This document shows, in pieces, positions 55,338-64,000 of a DNA stretch of 64,000 bases. The stretch's first letter is position 1, and each line of letters opens with the position of its first letter. Under the pieces are notes generated by a model, which worked only from the letters and a program-made list of their open reading frames with translations, was not told the DNA's origin and did no database searches. The position numbers and the translations under genes were made by a program. The DNA lies in the NCBI GenBank assembly GCA_031310005.1, contig CM062380.1, forward strand, positions 2,728,001 through 2,792,000, given 5' to 3'. This DNA is from Dactylellina haptotyla. Its lineage: Eukaryota > Ascomycota > Orbiliomycetes > Orbiliales > Orbiliaceae.

Positions 55338-56092
55338 ATTGTCCAACAGTATGAGAATCTTCCTTTATATATATTTATAACTCGGAACCTAAACCACACT
55401 AGCATGTAAACAAAATGCGAACTAAAATTAAGGATATTGAAAGAAAAAAAGGAAGCTAAACCGGGAGCTCCAGATCGTTAGCGGCGTAGTATCGTAGCCT
55501 CGTAAAGTGGTTGCCCAAAAAATTGGCGATAGCGAAATGTAAAACTAAAAAAACAGATTCAACGAAAGAAATGCGAAAGAGAACACTAGTAGAAAATATC
55601 GGGGCACAGTTCGAGATAAATAGATCCTTCCCATAATTCTGTATATTCAAGAGAGTAAGGCCGAGTTCCAGGCAGCCTTGGAACTTGTCCTCCTTTACAC
55701 CATCCTAGAGCGCCTAATTTTAGCTAAGCGCTGTGCCCCTTGCCAGCACATGCAAGCCCAACCAGACAATTCGCATCGGAAGTATCGCTTTGATCGCCGG
55801 GCGTAAAATCCAAAAATTAAATCCCTGAAAGTCTTTTAACTCTGAGAGCCATCTAAAAAGGAAAGCGTAAACAAAAGGGACGTCTCTCTCCTTTTTCGTG
55901 CGTCTATGAATCAAGCTGCCAAGCTGGTCCTCATAGGTCGGGCGGATGTATGCATTAGCCTTCACATGTGTTGGCGTTTCGAAATATCACGACTAAAATG
56001 GCGTTTGTGTTACTGACGACCCAACTAACCGAAGCTTGACCGCGAACTTTCATAAGCTCTGCGGCATCCCAACGAATCACTATCCGTCAAGA
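55338..56092. other. Divergent intergenic, weak minus-strand frames
   Basis: Two open frames on the minus strand (55456-55650 and 55720-55965) have hydrophobic patches but lack a convincing ATG or splice joint. I call no gene. Confidence 0.4.
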
Positions 56093-56760
56093 ATGTCAGT
56101 GCCCGCGCCAACACCGCCATCTTCAAGGTGGGCATTTCTCCGGCGTGGAATGCATCTTCCGGCATCCGTCAAGCTATCCCTCGGTGTCCTGTCCTGGCTT
56201 CCAGTTGCAATCTTCTTCTTCGACAATGTCTACCATATTTCTTGGGTCTCCGGCCGTAGCATGTATCCGACTTTCCTCCCAGACTCCAACGCTGGCATGC
56301 GAGATTTAATCCTGCTGAAGAAATGGAATGCGAAAAATAATCTGAAACGTGGAGAAGTGGTGGTTTATAGGTCGCCAGTTGATCCTGAGGTTACTGCTAT
56401 CAAAAGAGTCGTGGGCCTAGAAGGGGATGTGGTATTAACGAAAAAGCCGTTCCCAGTGAGTGAGGTGGTGATACCTAGGAATCATGTGTGGGTGGAAGGA
56501 GATGATATCCATAGCCATGATAGCAATCATTTTGGTGCAGTAAGTTTCATAGCATAACTACGTATCGATAAATTTGATTTTCATGACTAATAAAGCTTTC
56601 CCTGGATTTCTAGATTAGTACGCACTTGATCCAAGCTAGGGTTACGCATATTGTGTGGCCATTCTCAAGACTAGGTACTGTAGAAAAAAGCCTGCCAGCG
56701 TCAACCCAGAAGCGGGTTATCCCTGCGGAAAGGCAACTTGTATCCATATTTAGCACATGA
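56093..56760 (+). CDS. IMP2: Mitochondrial inner membrane protease subunit 2
   Basis: This is a signal-peptidase-type serine/lysine protease of 197 residues. It cleaves sorting signals of proteins delivered to the intermembrane space, working with Imp1. Exon 1 is 56093-56539 and exon 2 is 56614-56760 (GTAAGT donor, CTAG acceptor, phase 0). A single N-terminal membrane span (SLGVLSWLPVAIFFFDNVY) is followed by SGRSMYPT with the nucleophile Ser56 and by AIKRVVGLEGD with the general base Lys104. The exon-2 product (THLIQARVTHIVWPFSRLG) is the usual C-terminal signature of Imp2. All catalytic elements are present. The ATG at 56093 fits the family length. Confidence 0.9.
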
Positions 56761-57069
56761 TTCTGAATATAATATCAAGTACCGAGTGCGCCGAAGTAGT
56801 AATTAAATTGATAATGATAATGCTAAAATCTCAATGAAATAAAAGGGGTTTGATGCAGAGAACCATCAATGGTTGTGGGTATTAAATATTCTAATTTTGA
56901 CAATAACCAAAGCAGAGCTTCCAAAGACGGTTGTAGAAAGAAAGAATCAACCGCTCAATTTGTAACAAACCCCAAATTAAACAATTCCGTGTGCTATGGC
57001 TCCGATATCTATTATAATAAACGCCTTTGTGAAAAATAAAAAGTTTTTTAAGGGCCGCAACCTCGTTTA
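56761..57069. other. Convergent 3' space
   Basis: It lies between the ends of IMP2 and the SPO71-like gene. No feature is seen. Confidence 0.5.
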
Positions 57070-60000
57070 TCATTTCGCTGGTTTGACAATAATTTCGTCT
57101 GTTGTGTGTAGCCTCTCAATTTCAACGCCGATAGCCATGACCCAAAGATCTCTTTCTTGACGAGACCTAGCCTTGAACACCATCGACTTTCCAGCAGAAC
57201 CTAAGGCTGTAACTCTTTTCACTTTAGCTCTCTTGCCTTCATCATCCTTTGACTTGATAGAAGTCCGTTTAGCACCATGCCAGACGACAAAACAAGTCAT
57301 GACATCTTCGTCAGTTGACATCCAGCCATCTTCGTAAACTCGAGGTAAAGCGTGACGACCGGGATTGTTGCTGTCGAATGTCTGGTTTTGGTACAAAAGT
57401 TGGCTTTCCGTTGCGATACCGCTATAAACATATGCGTCACGGAGAGAGACTTCGTGCCGCTTTTCTTGGTGCACAGAATCGAGTGGCTCTCCGGTATATT
57501 TCCGAACCGTATTATTGAATATCAGAAGTTTACCGTGACAGGCGACCACGTAGTATTTTTGGAAGGTGGCATGTCGTGTTTTCTTCTGGTAAAGATTTCC
57601 GCTGTGCTATAAGGATGTTAGATATTTGAGATGACGGTAGCAGCTGGAGAAAGGCCTACAGTGATAGTACGGCAGGAAGAAATCCCGCAAACATTCCATA
57701 TCAAGGGCGAAGACATGGTATTCTGGACCTCCCATTTCTTCCCATATTGCCCGATAAAGGCCTCTTGTTCCTCATCGATGCGTAGGAGATCGAGGTTCTC
57801 GTGCCTTGTCTTCTTAAGAAGAGCAACATCTTCGCCACGTCGCTTTTTCCAATATATGATGAGATCGGCCAATCTGTGCATCCACTCATTACGAGTTTCC
57901 TTGTCAAATGTCTATTTGACTGTTAGTACTCGTGGTTACAGTTCCAATAAGGGAAGGAAAGAGGAAAACAAACCTGAAGCTTGATTACAAGGCCATTGGT
58001 TAGAACAATCTCAAATGTCCGTTCATCATCTAGTCCTGAGATTTGGCCATCTGGCCTGTCGCTATTTGGTACAGGTTGGTGGAAGTCGGCATCGAGGCCA
58101 GTTCCAATTCGATCTGGAACATCCCCGACACCAAATGGCCGAACATGGTCGATCTTTGTTAGATCAACGAACCCTTCTGCTCTGAGAACCGAGTTTACTT
58201 TGCGTTCCGCTTCGTTGTAAGCATCTTCGTCTTTCCGCTCTTGAAATTCTGTGTTTCCGGTTTTCGTCCAAGCGATTTCACCATCTTCCATCTGGTAGGG
58301 CGAAACTGCATATATCAACGGGATTGTCTCTAAATATCAAATAATCAGCAACCGTAGAATTAACAAGTGGCATTTCGATGTTTTGTACCTATTATGCGAT
58401 CCGAAGCAGGGACTTTGTCACCCTCCTTAGGGGGCAGTTTCGGTGGAGGTGGCGGTAGCGCTTTAGCAGGTTTGCAAAAATACAAAAGGCTGTCATGAAC
58501 GTAGAAGTAAAGTCTCTTGAAGAACAGCTTTCTTTGATCTTTACCCATACCAGAGGTCAACCGGAGTAGGAAACCCTCGACTAGTTTCAAAAATGTTAGT
58601 TACAGGCTAGCTTCACCAGGGGAACACGGTTAGTTGTACCTGGTGGTGGTTCAAGGACAGTATGCCCGGTCTCTGTTTGTATAGTAGTTGGATAATGGAT
58701 CTTAGGTCGGAGTTCGAGTTCGTGGGTTTTCTGCATGGCCATTGATCCGTACATCTTCTTCTCGTTCATCTAGGCTCGATATTAGCAACTGTGCATATCC
58801 GAAACCAGTAGAATTAGAACTTACTCCATGGACCCATTCGAGCCGATCGTAGCGTCTCCAAGCCAACCCCAGTCTATCGTTAGATCTCCAACGCTTCACC
58901 ACTTCTTCCCACTCATGATTTCGTTCAAGTAACTGAAGTGAAGTTCGCATGATAAACTTCGAGACAAGTCCATCGTCCTTGTTCTTCCTAATCTCCTGCG
59001 AAATCGCTTCCTCTTCAACGCTCTTTTTGGGAGTATCTTCAAAAGGATCCACGATACGAATATTCATAGACAAATCGGGTACGTGGAGAATCAGGTTTTC
59101 AGGCCGATTCCAACCCAGAGCTTTACGCAAGAATGTATGCCATTCCACAGAAGAAGCGGCGGCTCTCGGTCGCATTAAGAATATTATGGTACCTCTTTTG
59201 AACGGTAGCCAGAGGCAGAGGGTTTTATCCAAGGAGGAGTAGAGGTTAACATGGGTTTCTCTAGGATTCAGAGGGATCTCTCGAGTTGAATGCTTTGCAA
59301 CTCTTTTCCGTTCGATTGCCGGGACAGTCTAAGAGTGAGGTTAGCTATCTGCATTACTCTCGATCAGATTCGAGATATTTACCCTGCTCTTGTGGATTTT
59401 CAATGTGAGAGGGGCATCATCATCACCAGTCTGTCTGCACACGACTACGAACTCCCTCCACTTCTCGATAGTTCTCGTTTCGATGTGGGCCATCTCATTC
59501 TCATCAAAGTCCGGAGATAAATCGGCGAGGGTGGTTTCAACCCTAACAAGCATAGTCGCCATTTTGACAATTTCTCCCTCCCTTGATTTCCTAAGCGACC
59601 TGCCCTTGGGTATCGACCGCCTTCTGGAAGCATGTGCTAGCCTTCGTTGAAGTTCTTGATCTCTACTAATAACATCATCATTCGTCTGAAATCTTACTAA
59701 CCCGCTTGTGACCTTGTCTCTATTTTTCTTGGGTGGTGGCACATTCGAATCATCGATTTTGATTTGGTTGGACTTTGTCTGCTTTAACGCAGATTTGATG
59801 GGTTTGGCGGCACTATTCGGTTCTTTTCGTCCCTGTTGATCACGGGGTAAGAGGCATGAGAGTGATGTGGAAGCCTCCTGTGATTGGGTTCTTACTAGAT
59901 TGGTAGTGCTAGCAAGCCCTTGGCTATCCATTGATTTCACCGTTGACAACTGACTAAGATCTGACTTTGCTACAGAGGCCTCCGGGATAGGGCGTTTGGA

Positions 60001-60789
60001 GAAATCCAGGTCCTTGGCTAGTCCGTTGGCAGATGCCTCGCCGTTTTCTTCACCCGGAGATGGGGTAGATCGAGGAGAGACTAAAGATTCGCTTGCCGTG
60101 TGGAAAGAATCGCCGCTCAAGTTGCCGCTACTGCCCGGCGGCCTGGATCCCCGTCTGACCAAAATTGGTATATCCAAGCCGATGTCGTCGCTCGCAGTTC
60201 GAGGAGATAATGTATCCTCCGCTGGGTCAATTGTCGGTCCCGGCAAACTGGCAGATCGTGATGATTCCCCAATTACACCACCAGTTCCGTCTTGTAACTG
60301 ATCAGGGTTTGGTTTAATTCCAAATCCCAAGGATGTCAGCCGTCGTTTCCTGGAGACGTTGTCTTCTGCCACGATCCCGGCCTCCTTTCTCGAATAGTAT
60401 CCGGTGATGTGTCGTGTGTACCATGATTGTTTATGTGCATTGAGCCAACCCTTGGGCACTGGTCCTATGAATCTGTGAATGAAATTATTGTTAGACTGGC
60501 GGGGTTTGTGTCAGGTCATAGTATATGGGAAGTGAGGCAACTTGCATTCGCCGAGTTGTTAAGTGTAGATGTTCCGGGGTGGCATGATGCTAAAACCAAG
60601 AAAGCGGGCCAGGTTAGTTTGTCACGATATTTCGTCATAAATCGGCATCAAGAATATCTCTCATACCAGTCTATGTCCGGTGTAACTGGAGGGGTCCAGG
60701 AGAGTCGGGTTTTCATGGTCCGGGTTGCATCCGGCTTGGATTTGGGATTCTGCCGCAAAGAACTGAGTATCATCGTCCGAGTCCGCCAT
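57070..60789 (-). CDS. SPO71: SPO71-like PH-domain protein, nine exons
   Basis: This predicted protein has 1075 residues. Exons are 60789-60667, 60589-60546, 60472-59383, 59328-58825, 58769-58640, 58580-58389, 58329-57974, 57911-57660 and 57606-57070, every phase consistent. The N-terminus (HATPEHLHLTTRR, then FIGPVPKGWLNAHKQSWY) matches the Spo71 N-terminal domain. A 250-residue disordered region follows. Next come a first PH domain (VEGFLLRLTSGMGKDQRKLF), a middle helical region (ETRNEWMHRLADLIIYWKKR) and a second PH domain at the C-terminus (HSGNLYQKKTRHATFQKYYV). Yeast Spo71 binds the prospore membrane during sporulation. In filamentous fungi a membrane-associated role is inferred. Intron 2 uses a GC donor (GCAAGT at 60545); GT alternatives break the frame. 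Confidence 0.82.
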
Positions 60790-62467
60790 ATGCACTGCAC
60801 GAACAACGCCCGGCCTCCTGGTGTCGTCGTGGCAGAGGGTTGTAGTTCGAGATTCCTTTCGATTTCGGTAAAATTGGAGGAAAGGAAGGGAGAAAGGAAA
60901 GGCAGCGGTTAATCAGGCCAAGAAGACGGTCTAAAGGCTAGCATTCTCCTGACGGCATCGAAAACAGGAAGTCGAAAGAAGAAAAGAAGGCAGACAGGGT
61001 GCGGTGTTTTTGCCTTGTGAAAAGGTACTAAAGCGAAGCGATGGGGGTGGTTGACGTGCAGGAAGTTGACTTGGATGCGGTGGGCGTGGGCTTGATCTTG
61101 ATCGAGGCAGTGGTGGCTCGGCTTGGCTGTTGACCATGTTGTTATGGCCCACGGCAAATCGCGTCAACGGGACTGCATTTGCGTATTTCCCGCAGGCTTT
61201 CATTTCATTAAGAATCACGATAATCATAGCCGTGCGGAGCACGTATAGGAGGCCTTTCAAACAACATCAGTCGGCGCTGGGAATGTCAAATTCTAGTGTA
61301 ACGTGTGCCGGTGGTCGAAGGGACCCGTCGTCCTCAATTAGATCGTAGCCGCTGGCAGGTGAGGCCGGACTCCTGTCCTGTGCAGGGCGGTGTGATGTCA
61401 CATTCCAACCGTGCAGCACTCTCTCGCCCACTCAAGCACGCTGTTTCCTGTGATGGATACAGGAGCATATTAAGTATTTCCATATCATTGTTACATCTTT
61501 GACGTCTTGGAGTGGCCAAGAAACCACCACTCCACTGTCGTCCAAAGAATATCCAACCCGGACCGGACTGAGGCAAGCGTCGTCACAAACATCCTCCGAC
61601 CTCCGTCCGGCAGCTCCCGCGGACCTTATTGTTTTTTTCGATCGAGCACTCTCGAAATTAAAATATGTCCATCCATGTCTTCCTAACGCCAAAGCTATAC
61701 TAGATATGAATAATAGATAAATCTTTCCCACTTCGAGCACTTTTATTCTATATTTGTTCTATATTTGGTTGTTTGTTCAAGTCCTCAAAATTCTCAAGTA
61801 CTTGATTGATTATTATCCTAATTTACCATATGTTTGCACCGTATTTTCCCATTTTCTCTAATCGAACCTGCATGCGAACAATTCATACACCAAAAATGCA
61901 TTCAAATTGCGTCCCAGAGAACTGAACAATAACATACACAATGTAACTACAGTACCTCTCATACAGATCACTGCCAAGTACCTGGATATGAAAGTAACTA
62001 GCAGACTGGCCCCGTATGAATGCCTGTCAACGTGGAGGCCCCCGCATGTGCCTTCCATCATTGGCCCACCATAACCCAGTTTTTTTCTTTCTCGATCAAA
62101 TACGTCCTGGGAGTGTGATATGCAGGGTGGCACAAGAAAAACCGCCGCTTCCAGCTCCACCGTCGGCTAGGAGTGGTTCGCCCCCCTGATCTGTGCCCCA
62201 GTCGTTAAGCTTAGAGTTTCTGCTCTCATTTTAACACCACAAGGATTGACGCAAGTAGCTCCGTTTACAGAGAGGAGCTATGCTGTAAAAAACACGTAGA
62301 AAGCCGTAGGCCTGTAGAACCCCTCATTCCCTTACCTTGCCTGAAAGCACGGCTCTCTCTCCCTCTCTCCCTCCCTCTTCCTATTTATTACCCGGATTAC
62401 CTCTTCTTAGAGCAAAAGTGACGATATCCAAATATACAGTACTCAATAAATTACCACTCTCTTCAAA
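60790..62467. promoter_or_regulatory. Long divergent intergenic region
   Basis: This 1.7-kb space lies between outward-facing conserved genes. No coding sequence is supported. A pyrimidine-rich tract (CTCTCTCTCCCTCTCTCC and on) at about 62349-62381 lies just upstream of the HET-C2-type gene. That is a common core-promoter feature in filamentous fungi. Confidence 0.5.
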
Positions 62468-63276
62468 ATGGCCGAATCCTCAAGCTCCAACACTAAGCTT
62501 TTCATTGACAAGCTCGAAGTACCCTTCCAGGATGTTAACACCTCCCCTGGTGTCGATACCACGAGCTTTCTCAAAGCTTCTGAGGGTGTGGTCGGGCTAT
62601 TCGGTGTGTAGCCATATTTATGTTGTGAATGTGGCTTTCCCTCGTATGGGCAGACAATTAACAGTTTATATCACAATAGATATCCTTGGCTCAACCTCCT
62701 TCGCTCCCGTTAAGACTGACATGAATGGAAACATTGCGGTATGGGGACCATATAATACTGCACCGGAATCTCTCTAGCTGACTGTATATTTTGGGAGTTA
62801 CTAGAAACTCCGAAAACGCCAGGGTGCCGCTCCTGCTACGTCTGGAACTCTCCAGGAACTAGTCACCGCAGAAAAGGCCGAGGGAAAGAAGGAAGCCACC
62901 GAAGGTCTTATGTGGTTAATCAGGTAAAATAAATATGCCATCCACGCTTATTTATACTCAACATTCCTTTAATAAACCCCTTCTGCTTTACAGAGGACTT
63001 GATTTTACCGCCAAAGGTATCCGCCACAACCTCGACAACCCCACCGAAGAACTCGCCGCATCATTCCAGGAAGCCTATGGCGGCACTCTCAAACCCCACC
63101 ACAACTTTGTTGTCAAGGGAATTTTCAGTGTTGCTTTGAAGGCTACTCCATACCGCAAAGACTTCTACCCAAAGATTGGTGAAGAACAGAAGATCAGGGA
63201 TTGGCTCGAAGCCCTAGAGAAGGTCGTCGGAATCATGCAAGATTTCTACAAGGAGAATAAGAACTTCGGTCTCTAG
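62468..63276 (+). CDS. HET-C2-type glycolipid transfer protein
   Basis: This is a soluble GLTP-fold protein of 198 residues that moves glycosphingolipids between membranes. Exons are 62468-62603, 62680-62738, 62805-62923 and 62994-63276, all phases matching. The sugar-binding residues of the family are visible: Asp59, Asn63 and Lys66 in VKTDMNGNIAKLRKR, Trp102 in LMWLIRGLDF, and His140 or His141 in KPHHNFVVKGIF. The size fits Podospora HET-C (about 208 residues), whose alleles govern heterokaryon incompatibility. A role in self/non-self recognition here would be inference. It is highly conserved and lies in the stable part of the window. Confidence 0.92.
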
Positions 63277-63864
63277 AAGAGACGTCCGCGCTGACCCGTC
63301 GGGATTCCCACCAACGTACCTGCAGAGTTTATGGTAGCCTTCCCCTTCCTTCTTCCTTACAGACCTATCGGACGGAAGCCTTTTTGCTTGTTAGTTATCG
63401 AGTAAGGAGAGAAATGATGAACAAAAAAAGAGTACTGTATATGAAGAAATCCGTAGCAAGACCCCACAAAAAGACATCTAAAGAAGAGTAATCACATCAC
63501 TCCCCCCAGCGCTGGCAGAACAAAAAAGAAACAGAGAAACAGAAAAACGGTTACCCACGCATGAACTCACGCTCGTTTTTTTCAAGATTGGACTGGAAAT
63601 CCTGTACGATAATTATTCACAAATGAAAAAAGAAACCAAAGCAGACAGCGAGTATCTGTCGAACCAAATGCGCTGTGTTCCATTGGTAGAATCCGTGAAC
63701 TTCAAGCTTGCAAGATCATATGAACAAGTGAACTGCACCTTCTCTAAACGATTTAAATGATACCCTTTCGAACTCTCGAACGTATTATTCATCTATTTTA
63801 AACATCGCTCCACGCTTGCGATAGAAAATGGGCATGGCTTTCGAAGAACACCTCGAGCTCCCCG
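63277..63864. other. Intergenic, nothing recognised
   Basis: This is the 3' space of the HET-C2-type gene. No feature is seen. Confidence 0.5.
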
Positions 63865-64000
63865 CTATTTAGTAATCTTAGACATCTCTTTTTCTAGAGT
63901 TAACCCGAGTTCTCGCCTTAAGCCGATGAAGTGGAGATCCTTCACACAGACGACATCGACAGGGGTGTGGCGATGAATTGAGTATATAAAACACATAATT
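63865..64000 (-). CDS. Probable 3' exon of a gene cut by the window edge
   Basis: The minus strand is open from the window edge to a stop at 63867-63865. It encodes a segment with coding-like composition (HRHTPVDVVCVKDLHFIGLR, then RELGLTLEKEMSKITK). I do not recognise the family. The start and any upstream exons lie outside the window. Confidence 0.4.
   Translation of the reverse strand, partial: IMCFIYSIHRHTPVDVVCVKDLHFIGLRRELGLTLEKEMSKITK

Noticed and set aside
55456-55965. Small hydrophobic minus-strand gene between the CorA-type gene and IMP2
   Set aside because: No ATG in frame and no intron that joins the two open frames cleanly.

Overview
The window reads as nuclear DNA of a filamentous ascomycete (Pezizomycotina). 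Genes are intron-rich, and most introns that I could place are 45-110 nt, with GT..AG borders and CTAAC/CTGAC-like branch points. The conserved genes at the right end (SPB4, a CorA-type transporter, IMP2, a SPO71-like PH protein and a HET-C2-type glycolipid transfer protein) fit that group. I cannot name the genus.

The window has two unlike parts. From about 51.3 to 64 kb it holds ordinary conserved genes in a normal layout. From 1 to about 50.7 kb I recognise no housekeeping gene. This part carries lineage-restricted genes: F-box proteins (three full genes, two of them tandem paralogues), coiled-coil orphans, small DNA-binding proteins (homeodomain, chromodomain, MADS-like, several SANT/Myb-like), a pseudokinase, a small secreted protein and dispersed repeats.

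Four genes in this accessory part form a recognisable set. They are a full-length DUF3435 tyrosine recombinase (48338-50709, minus), a DUF3723 protein (30447-33199, minus), a RING-patatin phospholipase (33477-36583, plus) and a ferric-reductase-type oxidoreductase (20814-22922, minus). DUF3435 'captain' recombinases together with DUF3723, patatin and ferric reductase genes are the known hallmark of Starships, the giant cargo-carrying DNA transposons of Pezizomycotina. The captain lies immediately beside the conserved SPB4 gene and is transcribed away from it, into the accessory DNA. That is the geometry expected at the 5' edge of a Starship. My main conclusion, an inference, is that the window contains the captain end and at least 30 kb of cargo of a Starship-like element. 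Its edge should lie between about 50.75 and 51.25 kb, and its other end lies further left, possibly outside the window. A relic of a second DUF3435 gene (about 46.9-47.7 kb) suggests an older insertion or duplication.

By region: 0.7-4.4 kb F-box genes and an orphan; 6-12 kb orphans; 12-15.4 kb homeodomain and chromodomain genes; 15.9-19 kb F-box pair; 19.3-23.7 kb SANT-like, ferric reductase and MADS-like genes; 24-30.3 kb large orphan, coiled-coil genes and a small membrane protein; 30.4-36.6 kb divergent DUF3723/patatin pair; 36.7-46.7 kb pseudokinase, SANT-like, coiled-coil and secreted genes; 46.9-50.7 kb relic and captain; 51.3-64 kb conserved host genes. Exon borders were derived by hand from splice consensus, branch points and frame continuity.
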